24,145 nt of DNA. Source: a virus. The notes below the pieces were generated by a model. The model was not told the origin of the DNA. It saw only the letters and a program-made list of their open reading frames with translations, and ran no database searches. This document shows positions 1 to 8,789 of the stretch, in pieces (the stretch's first letter is position 1; each line of letters starts with the position of its first letter). The position numbers and the translations under genes were made by a program. The DNA is taken from positions 608 to 24,752 of the IMG/VR virus record IMGVR_UViG_3300030419_006581; one strand, written 5' to 3'.

Positions 1-1030
1 GTAAGGGGTTAAGGTTTATTCTTCCTGTTGCCTTAGACTCTATGTTTACATTCTCACCTACTATATTTACATCACCACCAGATTTTATATCAATTCCTTT
101 ATCTGAATATAGATGAATTTTATTATTACTTCTAACTTGGAAGGACGCTCCAGTGGTTGCTGGGTCACCATTATCTATGCAATCAATAAAAACTCCGTTA
201 CCTTGGCTCCTGATTCTAATATCACCCGCAGCGGTAGTGATATTTATATTACCCGCCTCTCTTGCAGCGAATTGTGGTGCCAACGGTGTCTTCTTGCTAC
301 CTGTTGAAGTATTCATTATATCTATGTTCTTACCATCGACAACCGTTAGACCCATCCCACCATTTGTTGCAAGAATATCGACATTATTTGATGCGTGTAA
401 GTAAGCAGAGTGAGGAGACTTTCCTTGCATCACATGCTCGTCATAACCAGTAATCTCCAATCCTGCTCTCTCCCCCGCTCCTGCTAGTCTCAGCATACTA
501 GTATTCTTGGAGTCTGACATTTCAATTTTATGGCCTTTAGAGGTTTGTAAGTAAATCCCTTTTTGGTCTCGAACTAAGTCTCGACCCTCTCGTATCACCA
601 TTTGATTACCCATAGGTGTTCTAATTCCATAGGAAGTAGATTGATTATTAAAAGCATAATCGTGATCATCGTGAGGCATGGATAAAGGTCTCACTCCCGT
701 CGATTCTGTTTTATTTGGCGCAACCAAAGGCCCAACAAAAGCCTGTTCTTGTATTATGTCATATTCAGGATCAATAATTGAACCTAAGTAGTAATATTCT
801 TGATCCGCATCATTCTCCGCAAGACAATACAATATTTGAGTTCCTGCCTCTGGTATCATTACCTGCCCCGCTGTGGGGCCACCTGCGTAAGGTGATACAT
901 ATTTAACATTTACAGTTCCCGTTTTATCTCTAGGGTCATCAGGACGAGAAGTTTTATCAGGCCAAACCACCAGCACAGGACTATGACCTAAATTTCTTTT
1001 TGTATCTACAGTTCCCTTTAGTATTTTCAT
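1..1030 (-). CDS. gp5/VgrG-like baseplate spike protein, 3' end off the window
   Basis: The frame is open from an ATG at 1030 to the left edge, giving 343 visible residues without a stop. I translated this by hand. Residues 1-100 look like the gp5/VgrG OB-fold domain: a VLVVWPDKT strand, then YVSPYAGGPTAGQ, then IPEAGTQILYC and YYYLGSI. From about 150 onward there are short repetitive beta strands (GIYLQTSKGHKIEMSD, GNINITTAAGDIRIRS, GGDVNIVGENVNIES), as in trimeric beta-prism or beta-helix spikes. No lysozyme domain is visible in this part. The role is inferred from the family: the membrane-puncturing spike under the baseplate hub. The start overlaps the stop of the 66-aa gene (ATGA), and AAGGTGA inside that gene is a plausible Shine-Dalgarno site. 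The spike fold is well supported; exact gp5 orthology is less sure. Confidence 0.75.
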   Translation of the reverse strand, partial: MKILKGTVDTKRNLGHSPVLVVWPDKTSRPDDPRDKTGTVNVKYVSPYAGGPTAGQVMIPEAGTQILYCLAENDADQEYYYLGSIIDPEYDIIQEQAFVGPLVAPNKTESTGVRPLSMPHDDHDYAFNNQSTSYGIRTPMGNQMVIREGRDLVRDQKGIYLQTSKGHKIEMSDSKNTSMLRLAGAGERAGLEITGYDEHVMQGKSPHSAYLHASNNVDILATNGGMGLTVVDGKNIDIMNTSTGSKKTPLAPQFAAREAGNINITTAAGDIRIRSQGNGVFIDCIDNGDPATTGASFQVRSNNKIHLYSDKGIDIKSGGDVNIVGENVNIESKATGRINLNPL

Positions 1031-1227
1031 ACATCACCTTTCCTAAGTTTATACCGTCTTCTTCTATCTCTTTGCCTCGCCGTTAAATTTGCGGTGGAAT
1101 AAGCGTTTGATACTCTTTTTTCTGGTTTAAGTTTTGTGGTTTTAGAGGTTTTATATTTAGGAGTAGTAATATTTCTAGATAATAAAAACTCATTTGAATC
1201 CACTGAATCTAATCTAATCTTCCGCAT
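1027..1227 (-). CDS. small basic protein of the baseplate operon, unknown function
   Basis: The protein has 66 residues and is rich in Lys and Arg, with an arginine cluster near the C terminus (RQRDRRRRYKLRK). No domain is recognised. Reality is supported by context: its ATG lies 14 nt inside the end of the 1032-aa gene, a GGAG box sits 8 nt upstream, and its stop overlaps the spike start as ATGA. It lies between a hub-like protein and the spike, so a small baseplate or assembly factor is possible, but that is inference only. It lacks the M-x-W-Q-x-K N terminus of the other small basic proteins. Confidence 0.6.
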   Translation of the reverse strand: MRKIRLDSVDSNEFLLSRNITTPKYKTSKTTKLKPEKRVSNAYSTANLTARQRDRRRRYKLRKGDV

Positions 1228-4200
1228 TTGTTAGCTCCGCTGTTATGTCTTTGAATAAGTTAAACTCTGAGTAAGCCTCTTTAGCTGTTATTCTATGTGT
1301 AAAACCAATCATCCTATAAATGCCACTTAAAAAATCAGTTATTGGATTATCATCTTCAAAAGTGTTTCCTCCTGGTTTAATGCGTCTAACAGGTTTGAGC
1401 ATAACTAAGCACTGCTGTAGCAAATCTGAATGTTTTGATAAGTGAAACATAGGTAATGTCTTAATGGTGCCTTCGTAGGTCTGAGACATAATATTCATGA
1501 ACAATTGTGCGAAAGCCACTATGGAGGATCCTTTTCCTTTTCTTATTTTAGTAGAAATGCCAGTAGTTTCTAATAATATAAGATCAGCTAACAAATCAGC
1601 CATCTCATCTATATTAACTTTTCTGCTAATTCCAAAGGTAGGGGTAAGTCTACTCCCTAGTCCTGCTGATTTACTTGCCATTAAGTCCAAAACCTCTACC
1701 ATCTTCTCTTGAACCTCTTCCACTGTCATTCCTGGCTCTAGTATTGGGTTGTCTGCGCTATAGTATCTTTTTGCAACAGTAGAATAAACCTCTCTTATTG
1801 ATCCAAATAGTTGAGAGTATATAAATTTATTAGTATCAAAAGAATACCCTAAAACATTAGCATTTGCTGTGTTTGCTAAAAACATAGGAAAAGCAGTTTC
1901 ATAAATGTACTTTCTTAACTTTTTCCTGTCCTCCTCCACTACAGCCTCTTTAGCAGGATCTAAAGAAAACTCATCAGGAAGAAGCATAGGCAGCTTATCA
2001 GGACTATCAAGTATGTCTAGGTAATAGCCTAGATTGTACCCTGGGGTGTGATGAAGCGCCTTATAAGTTCTTTCAAAGTAATTGTTAGGATTGTTGCTAA
2101 GAACATAATCAATAGAAACTTTTAACCTATTCCAACAAGGATCTTGAATTGAACCCTTCGTATTTAAAATACCCACTGGAGCGCCAGCAAACTCAATTAA
2201 CTGATCCGTGCCATCGAACAACCATGGACAGTTATCTTTTAAGGGAAAAAGACCGCCATATAAAAATAGTCTAATTAGTTCTCTATCCCCAAAGATAAAG
2301 TATGGATCATCGTCAACAGGTTTGTTTTTTATACTAAAAGAATTCATATACTGGGTGGTGTAACCAGCGAATGTTCCTCCACCGAAAGTTTCTATAAGCA
2401 ATTCTTTAGTTTTTATATCGCCTACAAAATAGTCTTCGTATGTTATGGTCTGATTTGCTGAGATAGCATTCAAAGATCTAACCATTTCCTTAAGAGGATC
2501 TTGCCAACTAAATTCCTCAGCATCCTCTACCTCACCATATTTTGGACCTAACTGAATACTTAATATTTTTTCTGCCGTGATAGCCCCTGGAACATTTCCT
2601 GAATAGGGATCCTTTGATGCTGCATATGTTGACGCTTTTAAACCTTTAGGAGGTGTTCCTTCTTTAAATGGATCTAACATAGTAACATCGACCCACCAAT
2701 CAGGGTCACGAACCGTGGAAGCACCTAACAAACTAAGGTTTAACCCAAGAGGATCCTTAGTTTTTGTGCCGTATGTTCTTTGTTGTGTGTTAAGTAAAAC
2801 AGGAAGTCCCTCATCGCTAGATGGTTCGGCGGTTGCTCCTTTTAATCCTATAGTTTTGAATATCTTAAAGAAAACAGTATCAATAAATTTATGAATAGTT
2901 TGCTTTCTTGCCTTATCACCTAAATTTTGATAAAGGTTACTGAATAGCTGTCCTGCTGTAGGGCTACTGATGGCTGGACCTCCATCAGGTGGGGTCACAG
3001 CCCTAGAAACCCACTGACCCCTAGTAAAGTTTGCATCATTTAGTTTACCAGGAACTAAAGTATCAAGAAGTGTTACAATGTCAGAATCAAAAAGAGATTT
3101 TGCTACAGTGGAGACTAACGATAGTCTTTCACTTCCTGGGGCTCCTGTTAAGACGCTGTTGTAATTACTCCACGCCGCCGCGCCTGTTTTGGCTAGGGCG
3201 GGGCTCTGCAACGCTGCCATTGGATCATCAGGATCATATAAAGCACCAGCAGCTAACCCCAATTCTGGTAGGGACTCAACTACACATCTTTCTATCACCC
3301 CAGCTAACATAAGATCTAAATACGGAAGAAAAATTATATGATTCTTTATACCTACCTTAAACAAATAGTTTGATAATAATTTAACTATTACATCATGGAA
3401 AGTGTATGATTTTGTCGCAAAATCATTTTTATCTTTATGCGTAGAATTTTTAGATTGGTTATTGAATACTAGGACTGGTATCTGATCTGTTGAGAATAAG
3501 TTACTTTTTGTTCCTATTTTATTTACATCTACAGAGAACTGATTACTAAGGTAGTCCACCACTAATTCATATTCTACAGTTTCTTGTTTACCATTATTTT
3601 TATGTTTAATGTCACCCAAATAAGTTTCAAATGGCCCAGCCCAATCCTTTAGATCATTTCCTATCCCATACATAACATAGACCTTGGGCATTGTTCTCTT
3701 ACCTATTACTTTTTGTATTTCTTCTATGATGGGTGCTTGCTCGTCCTGTTTTTCTTTAAGTCGGTTTTTTGCTTCGCTAAGTCCTTCCTGAGCGTGGCTT
3801 TTTAATTTCGCCCACCGTGGTTCAGACATCTTTTGCCAAACTCCAGCAATTTTTTGAAGACCTCCTGACTTCAAAACATCTTGCAAATTTTGAGCCCTCT
3901 CCTCCACATACTCCTCTGCCGTTAGGATTTCACTCGATAGTCTGTTAAATTCTGAAAAATACTCTCGCATTTGTTTTTCTTCAGAATCTTTTCTTTCCGT
4001 AATATTTCTTAATGATTTTTGTGTAAACTCAAAAAATAAATCGTTGAGAAACTTGAGCCCTGGATCAAAGGTGTTAATGTTTATAGTTGAACCAGAGTTA
4101 GATTTTTTATTTGTGAAATCATGCCGAAACTCTATAAAATTTGAATCTCCAGCGTTGAATACGGTGCTGAACCTAGAATTTCTTATTTCATCAAATAAAA

Positions 4201-4312
4201 ACTTGGTTGAGTTAGATCTCTCCTTCAGGGCATCGACAACAAAAGGGTCAAGACTAAGAAGTATCTGATAACTACCAATCTTATTGGATCTATTGTTAGT
4301 AAAAGTGGTCAT
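1214..4312 (-). CDS. large baseplate protein with hub-like C-terminal part
   Basis: This is the largest protein in the window, 1032 residues. Residues about 90-200 are charged and probably helical or coiled-coil, with many Glu, Lys and Gln. The middle has no motif I recognise. The last 120 residues or so resemble hub-type proteins: IKTLPMFHLSK, then LLQQCLVML, then DFLSGIYRMIGFTHRI and AYSEFNLFKD. That pattern recalls the C-terminal barrel of gp27- or gpD-like hubs, which end in a 'SG-Y-x-I-x-x-x-x-H' type strand. The gene lies between the gp53-like gene (4-nt overlap) and the small basic and spike genes, where a hub protein would be expected. I infer a baseplate hub or hub-wedge protein, unusually long compared with T4 gp27 (391 residues). 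Its start is coupled to the gp53-like stop and has no clear Shine-Dalgarno site of its own. Confidence 0.6.
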   Translation of the reverse strand: MTTFTNNRSNKIGSYQILLSLDPFVVDALKERSNSTKFLFDEIRNSRFSTVFNAGDSNFIEFRHDFTNKKSNSGSTININTFDPGLKFLNDLFFEFTQKSLRNITERKDSEEKQMREYFSEFNRLSSEILTAEEYVEERAQNLQDVLKSGGLQKIAGVWQKMSEPRWAKLKSHAQEGLSEAKNRLKEKQDEQAPIIEEIQKVIGKRTMPKVYVMYGIGNDLKDWAGPFETYLGDIKHKNNGKQETVEYELVVDYLSNQFSVDVNKIGTKSNLFSTDQIPVLVFNNQSKNSTHKDKNDFATKSYTFHDVIVKLLSNYLFKVGIKNHIIFLPYLDLMLAGVIERCVVESLPELGLAAGALYDPDDPMAALQSPALAKTGAAAWSNYNSVLTGAPGSERLSLVSTVAKSLFDSDIVTLLDTLVPGKLNDANFTRGQWVSRAVTPPDGGPAISSPTAGQLFSNLYQNLGDKARKQTIHKFIDTVFFKIFKTIGLKGATAEPSSDEGLPVLLNTQQRTYGTKTKDPLGLNLSLLGASTVRDPDWWVDVTMLDPFKEGTPPKGLKASTYAASKDPYSGNVPGAITAEKILSIQLGPKYGEVEDAEEFSWQDPLKEMVRSLNAISANQTITYEDYFVGDIKTKELLIETFGGGTFAGYTTQYMNSFSIKNKPVDDDPYFIFGDRELIRLFLYGGLFPLKDNCPWLFDGTDQLIEFAGAPVGILNTKGSIQDPCWNRLKVSIDYVLSNNPNNYFERTYKALHHTPGYNLGYYLDILDSPDKLPMLLPDEFSLDPAKEAVVEEDRKKLRKYIYETAFPMFLANTANANVLGYSFDTNKFIYSQLFGSIREVYSTVAKRYYSADNPILEPGMTVEEVQEKMVEVLDLMASKSAGLGSRLTPTFGISRKVNIDEMADLLADLILLETTGISTKIRKGKGSSIVAFAQLFMNIMSQTYEGTIKTLPMFHLSKHSDLLQQCLVMLKPVRRIKPGGNTFEDDNPITDFLSGIYRMIGFTHRITAKEAYSEFNLFKDITAELTNAED

Positions 4313-4614
4313 AGTTCAGGGATAAAGATATCATCGCCAGGATTTAATTGTTCAAAAGGATCAGTGATGCCGTTGTATGCCATAATGTACCACCAATATC
4401 CTGGAGTATCATAAAAAATATTCGATATCAAATCTGGTCTATGCTCAACGAAAGCGGGAACTCTTCCTTTCTTTGAAGCATTTAAAACATTTCTTCTTAG
4501 AAAATCATCATACGAGCTACCTACGGATGTGGTTACAAACTTATCTTTATGATTTAGTACAACAGAACCATATGAGTATCTGCTTAAACTTGGTCTTTCG
4601 TCAATTGATGTCAT
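4309..4614 (-). CDS. gp53-like baseplate wedge protein with LysM-like domain
   Basis: The protein has 101 residues. The C-terminal half fits the LysM-like fold shared by T4 gp53 and many myovirus baseplate proteins: DTPGYWWYIMAYNGI at about 69-83, then DPFEQLNPGDDIFIP at 85-99. The N-terminal half is short and carries RYSYGSVVLNHKDK. T4 gp53 joins neighbouring baseplate wedges. This version is shorter than T4 gp53 (196 residues), so it may be only the core module. AGGA lies 8 nt before the ATG. It overlaps the upstream 288-aa gene by ATGA and the downstream 1032-aa gene by 4 nt, indicating translational coupling in one baseplate operon. Confidence 0.72.
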   Translation of the reverse strand: MTSIDERPSLSRYSYGSVVLNHKDKFVTTSVGSSYDDFLRRNVLNASKKGRVPAFVEHRPDLISNIFYDTPGYWWYIMAYNGITDPFEQLNPGDDIFIPEL

Positions 4615-5477
4615 ACGCTGGTCCTAGGGTCTTTTCTACCAACCACTCGCTCCCAACCAGAAATTCTATCAGGATTAAGTGCTTTTCCAAACTCAAAGCT
4701 CATATCTCCGTTAGACTGAACTTCATGCAAAGTTAAAGAAACTTCGATTCTTCGTGGCAATAAAGTAACTCTGTCATAACCAAACTTATCGTCCACTGTT
4801 ATATTATACCTACTTGCCACAGTTGCAATGTTTCTATATAAAGAACCGTGTGTAAACCTAATTATGGGGGGACCCACGGAGGGATTAGGAGCATAAGTTA
4901 GTGTGCTACTTCTTATTAGATTTACCCAATATAGAATAAGATCATGACCCGCAGCGGTGGTCGAATCCAAAGGAACTCCCAAAGGGTCCTCGCCATTAGT
5001 AAAAGGATTGTAATTTTCTTCTAAAAAAGTCCTCTCTGGGCTTCCCGCAGGTGCGACTCTATTAATATACTTCGATGCGTTTTTATTATAACTATTTTGA
5101 GTCCTCTCTTTTTGAAAATCTGTGTTGTCTGCCTGAAGCACGAAAAATGCATCTTTTTGCTCCTCTTTGGACAAGTCGGAAGGCGCTCTACCAGAGTCAG
5201 CTAAACCTCTAGAAAGCTCAAGAATCAAGGGTAAAGTAATGAAAAAGGTAACAGAAAAGCTCCTAGATTTGGCTCCCGTATACCCAAAAATATTACCTGT
5301 TCTTCCGATAACATCATACTTAATTAAGTTTGAATTTTGGTCCTCTTTTATTATTGGGTTTTCAAAAAAAGGACATGTTCTTGTAAAAGGCGCTCTTCCA
5401 TTTTCTGGATTAGGAAACTTAAAAACTAATTTAGCATCATCCTCTAACCTTTGATCTATTCTTGTCTCTAGTGCCAT
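4611..5477 (-). CDS. probable tail-tube cap or baseplate protein
   Basis: The protein has 288 residues. Two patches are typical of tube-cap or LysM-associated baseplate proteins of myoviruses: DVIGRTGNIFGYTGAKSRSF near 55-74, followed by a hydrophobic VTFFITLP strand, and a C-terminal LLPRRIEVSLTLHEV strand followed by GDMSFEFG. The gene lies directly after the tape-measure-like gene and before the gp53-like gene, the place held by gp48/gp54 in T4. I therefore infer a tail-tube cap or tube-initiating role, but I cannot assign it to gp48 or gp54. The gap to the tape-measure stop is only 6 nt. No strong Shine-Dalgarno site is visible, so coupling is likely. Confidence 0.5.
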   Translation of the reverse strand: MALETRIDQRLEDDAKLVFKFPNPENGRAPFTRTCPFFENPIIKEDQNSNLIKYDVIGRTGNIFGYTGAKSRSFSVTFFITLPLILELSRGLADSGRAPSDLSKEEQKDAFFVLQADNTDFQKERTQNSYNKNASKYINRVAPAGSPERTFLEENYNPFTNGEDPLGVPLDSTTAAGHDLILYWVNLIRSSTLTYAPNPSVGPPIIRFTHGSLYRNIATVASRYNITVDDKFGYDRVTLLPRRIEVSLTLHEVQSNGDMSFEFGKALNPDRISGWERVVGRKDPRTSV

Positions 5478-5483
5478 TGTTTA

Positions 5484-7076
5484 TTATCTTACCGTTAATG
5501 GATCAGGTATTAAACCTTGATCAACTAATGTTTGAAGCAACTCTGCTTGGGTTGCAAACCCTTGTGTAATTGCTTTGGTGGAGACTGCTTCTGATAAGGC
5601 AACTCTGAATATATTGTCCTGTAAGGCCTTATTGGCTAGTCTTTCAAATCTAGATGTTCCAAAGGGATCCCTAGTTTTCTTTCTTTCTATTTCTACCAAT
5701 GCAGCAGTGTTTTCTGCTGTCTTTCTTGCTGATTCCTCTGCGTTTTCATTAAAAGATTTAATCAACTTTAGCGCACCGAAAATTGACGCTACAGCAGCAG
5801 CTATAATGATAATTTTAGCAAAAACAGCACCAATACCAATCTTAGCCAAACCCGCTACCATGCCTTTACCTATAGCTTTTGGGAGTATAAATTTAGCAAG
5901 AAGGCCTCCGCCTACAAACGAGGCGGCTAGGTCACCTTTTGCTTCTGGTGATACTTCTGGTAAAATTTTGCCTAGGTGAGTGATAAACTTACCCACTTGT
6001 ATTGTTGCGTCTGCTATACCTCTAGCAAAAGGCTCAAAAGCTGTTTTTAATGTAATACCTAAATCAGAAAATAGTTTATCTGTCTCCGATAACTTATTCG
6101 CTGTATTACTTAAAGCATCATCTAACTGAATTGCCAGGACACCTAAATCACCAATAATATTTTTAATGGCTCTTTGTGCAAAAGGACCTGCATTTTTAAA
6201 GTTTTCGGCAAATGCTCTAGCCCTCGCAGCAGTTTGCGATATGATTCCTCTTAAACCTTCAGCACTATCTATTTGTCCTGAGGTAATTCTTCCTAGGTTG
6301 TTTAAACCGCCTAAGATGCCTAACTGTCCGACATCAGCAGTAACAAACTGCTCTGTAAATCTTCCTATATCTTTAGATAAAATAGGGAACTGCGCTGTTA
6401 GCCCTTTAATTGCTGTTTGAGTGCCTCCTAAAGTACCAGCTAAAGACAAAACACCGAGTGATGTGTTTAGCTCGGACATACCCTCAAGTAGTTTCTCTGT
6501 TGAAACTTGATATCTTATAGATAAATTAGCTAAGTTTTTATTAAACTTATCAATCTGACTTTGCTGTAGTCTGCCTCGAATAAGTAGAGTTTTATTAGCT
6601 TCTATTAATCCTTGAATATTCTGCCCTGTTATCTTCATTCGGCCAGCGAGACTGGCTGTGGCTGCGCCCACATTTGTAAAGCCCTCTCTCTGGAATGCGA
6701 ATAAAGTTGTAAGTTTAGACTCAAGATCTCCAGGCATTGCATTGAGTTGCTTAGAGTTCTCAGCGAATACCTGTGGTAGAGTTTTATTTAGCGATAAGAA
6801 TATTTTGTTTTGTTGATTTGCAAGGTCTATGTTTTTTTCTATAGATCTAGCTAATCTATCAATGGGAATAGCAAAGGTTTTTCCTAAGGCTCTCCTGTCC
6901 CCCTTTGTGAATGCTTCTGCGGCTATATCTTCTAAAACATCTGCGATAGCAAACCTAACGCTAACGAATTCCTCCCGTGTTCTTTCAAACGGAACTTTCT
7001 TCCCACCAGGTCCTTGGGGGTTTCCATCACCTTGTTGTTGATAGGTGTAATTGTGTATCAAACTATCCCAACGCAT
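5484..7076 (-). CDS. probable tail tape measure protein (gp29-like position)
   Basis: The protein has 530 residues. It is largely helical in appearance and rich in Ala, Leu, Lys and Asn from about 35 to 380. A Gly/Ala-rich hydrophobic stretch follows at 386-440, including GLLAKFILP, GMVAGLAKIGIGAVFAKIII and AAAVASIFGAL. Long helical proteins with internal hydrophobic segments are the hallmark of tape measures, which set tail length and enter the cell with DNA. T4 gp29 has 590 residues, so a tail slightly shorter than T4's would be expected. The next gene resembles a tube-cap protein, as in T4 (29-48-54). The start overlaps the preceding stop by one base (TAATG), with GAGGT about 9 nt upstream. 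The assignment rests on composition and gene order, not on a catalytic motif. Confidence 0.6.
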   Translation of the reverse strand: MRWDSLIHNYTYQQQGDGNPQGPGGKKVPFERTREEFVSVRFAIADVLEDIAAEAFTKGDRRALGKTFAIPIDRLARSIEKNIDLANQQNKIFLSLNKTLPQVFAENSKQLNAMPGDLESKLTTLFAFQREGFTNVGAATASLAGRMKITGQNIQGLIEANKTLLIRGRLQQSQIDKFNKNLANLSIRYQVSTEKLLEGMSELNTSLGVLSLAGTLGGTQTAIKGLTAQFPILSKDIGRFTEQFVTADVGQLGILGGLNNLGRITSGQIDSAEGLRGIISQTAARARAFAENFKNAGPFAQRAIKNIIGDLGVLAIQLDDALSNTANKLSETDKLFSDLGITLKTAFEPFARGIADATIQVGKFITHLGKILPEVSPEAKGDLAASFVGGGLLAKFILPKAIGKGMVAGLAKIGIGAVFAKIIIIAAAVASIFGALKLIKSFNENAEESARKTAENTAALVEIERKKTRDPFGTSRFERLANKALQDNIFRVALSEAVSTKAITQGFATQAELLQTLVDQGLIPDPLTVR

Positions 7077-7693
7077 TAAATTGTTACCTCATACATACTT
7101 TTCATGCCTGTTTCAAGTCTAAATGTCCTAAACTCATTGGTGGGAAACAAAGCTTTTAGCCCATTTTTACTAACTCCAGATCTTTCTTCAACATTATTGA
7201 AGGGGCCATAACCAACAGGGTTTCGATCTTTTGTCAGGGCAGAAAAAGTTTTGTTACTATTACTCATAACTCTGTCTCTTAGCACATCAGCTACAAGTGC
7301 CAAGGTATTTAGGTTAGTTGTAGAAGTAACTAAAAAACAGGACATAAGAGTGTTTTTTGTGTTAGCATTGTAGTATACCCCATTACCCCTTTTTGTTCCG
7401 ACAATCATGGCTAAGTATGATTTACTATTACCGTTTAAAGCTTGGTAGCTAAAAGCAACAAATTTTCCTGAAACTAAGGTCCCATAACTTTTTTGTATAT
7501 CCTGGGTAAATTCTTTAAGTAAGTCTTCCTCCCTTCTCTCTGGGTCTAAACCTAATCTATCTGCCCTAGAAGAAAACTCATTCCATATTTTTCCTGGTCT
7601 TTCCTTAAGCCCATAGTACAACTCGACTAAATTAGCAATCGCACCACGAACATCAAAAATTTCTCGGTTTTTTTGTTGAAAAATACTAAACAT
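7076..7693 (-). CDS. unassigned protein at the head of the tail operon
   Basis: The protein has 205 residues. The N-terminal 70 residues look helical (ANLVELYYGLKERPGKIW, then DLLKEFTQDIQ). A mixed alpha/beta part follows, with KFVAFSYQAL, SYLAMIVGTKRG and NTLMSCFLVTS. No family is recognised, and there is no signal peptide or membrane segment. It is the first gene of the continuous minus-strand run down to the spike, overlapping the tape-measure start by one base, so a tail-assembly or hub-accessory role is possible. There is no Shine-Dalgarno site before its ATG. The only spacer upstream is 35 nt, shared with the divergent 98-aa gene. Confidence 0.6.
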   Translation of the reverse strand: MFSIFQQKNREIFDVRGAIANLVELYYGLKERPGKIWNEFSSRADRLGLDPERREEDLLKEFTQDIQKSYGTLVSGKFVAFSYQALNGNSKSYLAMIVGTKRGNGVYYNANTKNTLMSCFLVTSTTNLNTLALVADVLRDRVMSNSNKTFSALTKDRNPVGYGPFNNVEERSGVSKNGLKALFPTNEFRTFRLETGMKSMYEVTI

Positions 7694-7728
7694 TGGGGTC
7701 TAATTAGATATATTAAGGATTAATATTT

Positions 7729-8025
7729 ATGGATAGTAATGCGGATATTGAATTTATAGATTTTATTGATTTAATCAATACTACATTAAGTAATGAATTT
7801 GTAGAAAAATGGAGACATAGATTTAGTGAAAGGTTTATTAAACACTTTCAAATAAAGCTATTAAATTCATTGAACAAGAAGAAAGTTATTAAACTAGATA
7901 CACTTTATAATTACTTAACAAAGAAGTGTAAGTATTCTGATGAACAGGTTGATAACTTTTTTAGAGCCATAGACATAAGTATTTATCACCCTTTGATCCA
8001 AGGGACGCAAAAATACCTAGACTAG
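7729..8025 (+). CDS. 98-aa AT-rich hypothetical protein
   Basis: A small plus-strand gene. AAGGA lies 9 nt before the ATG, and the stop overlaps that of the convergent nuclease gene in the tetramer CTAG. The protein begins acidic (DIEFIDFIDL), then becomes basic and aromatic (WRHRFSERFIKHFQIKLL), and ends with a helical part (TLYNYLTKKCKYSDEQVDNFFRAI). I recognise no family. It is one of the most AT-rich stretches here (about 20% GC in the first 60 coding bases I counted), in sharp contrast to the following nuclease and primase genes. A regulatory or accessory protein is possible but unproven. Confidence 0.6.
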   Translation: MDSNADIEFIDFIDLINTTLSNEFVEKWRHRFSERFIKHFQIKLLNSLNKKKVIKLDTLYNYLTKKCKYSDEQVDNFFRAIDISIYHPLIQGTQKYLD

Positions 8026-8789
8026 TCTTTCTTTTTTGCTTCTTCTAGTCGCTGCTCAATCAAACAATGCTCTGTGAACTCAGGGCATAGTGATTTGTAT
8101 GAGCACCAGTTACAGAACTGATTTCTCATAGGAACTAGGTCTACCTTCTTACTCTTTCGGATCTTCCATACATCATCAACGACTGCTCTAATGTGTGAGT
8201 GTATTTGGTTGACGGTATACTGAACGGTCACTAGATTGTCCGTTAGAGGGTAGTAGTGGGCCGCAGTAATCTTGTTCAAAGGCACTTCATACAGCTTATG
8301 TACCGCATAAACATAACCTTTTAATTGTGGATCCTGATAAAGCTCTACTTTGCTTTTCTCTCTTTTTGATGTCTTGTAGTCAATAACAAGATACCCTCCT
8401 TCACTACCCTTCACAACCCTATCAATGTAACCGTTGATATTTATACCTTCTGCAACCTCTAAATCGAAGTGCTGTTCTGTAATACCTCTCTCTGGTAGTG
8501 AAGCATTCAAGCGTAAAAAATTATCCAGACAAGGCTGAACCTTAGGGTCGTAAGACTTTGAAAAGGTATAATTATCTTTGCACTGTTCAGCCAACTGCTG
8601 TAACTGCGACATCTCGGTCGATTCTACTCCGTCCTCAAATATTTTGTGAATATATGAGCCAAAATGGAGCGCATCGGTGTTTGATATGTCGTAGTCATCA
8701 ATGCGATCAACATACCGATAACGGTACTTCAGTTTGCATTGGTTAAATGTATCTCGTTTTGAATTACTAATTGTATTTATAAAAACCAT
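8022..8789 (-). CDS. PD-(D/E)XK nuclease with Fe-S cluster (Cas4/RecB-like)
   Basis: The protein has 255 residues and a complete RecB/Cas4-type nuclease signature. H48 lies in FGSYIHKIF, D123 in NGYIDRV, D137-x-K139 in YLVIDYKTSK, and Q155 and Y159 in QDPQLKGYVYA. Four cysteines match the iron-sulphur arrangement of Cas4 and AddB: C18 near the N terminus and C226-x2-C229-x5-C235 near the C terminus. Such enzymes cut or resect DNA ends, and phage copies are thought to act in recombination or replication. The gene is alone on the minus strand between a plus-strand primase and a plus-strand 98-aa gene. Its GAGGA Shine-Dalgarno site, about 8 nt before the ATG, lies inside the primase coding region. 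The nuclease call is firm; the physiological substrate is unknown. Confidence 0.85.
   Translation of the reverse strand: MVFINTISNSKRDTFNQCKLKYRYRYVDRIDDYDISNTDALHFGSYIHKIFEDGVESTEMSQLQQLAEQCKDNYTFSKSYDPKVQPCLDNFLRLNASLPERGITEQHFDLEVAEGININGYIDRVVKGSEGGYLVIDYKTSKREKSKVELYQDPQLKGYVYAVHKLYEVPLNKITAAHYYPLTDNLVTVQYTVNQIHSHIRAVVDDVWKIRKSKKVDLVPMRNQFCNWCSYKSLCPEFTEHCLIEQRLEEAKKKD

Noticed and set aside
113-453. Plus-strand ORFs at the left edge
   Set aside because: They are shadows of the minus-strand spike gene, which has clear protein similarity and runs off the window.
3031-3312. Plus-strand 93-codon ORF inside the 1032-aa gene
   Set aside because: It is fully antisense to the large baseplate gene, with no ribosome site and an unlikely composition.
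8774-8781. T4 late promoter consensus TATAAATA on the minus strand
   Set aside because: It lies just inside the nuclease coding region, downstream of its start, so it cannot drive that gene. Similar hits at 241-248, 8438-8445 and 18658-18665 are also within coding sequence and are expected in AT-rich DNA.
8734-8787. Upstream ATG for the primase at 8734
   Set aside because: It adds 18 residues with no primase similarity, read antisense to the nuclease N terminus, and has no ribosome site.
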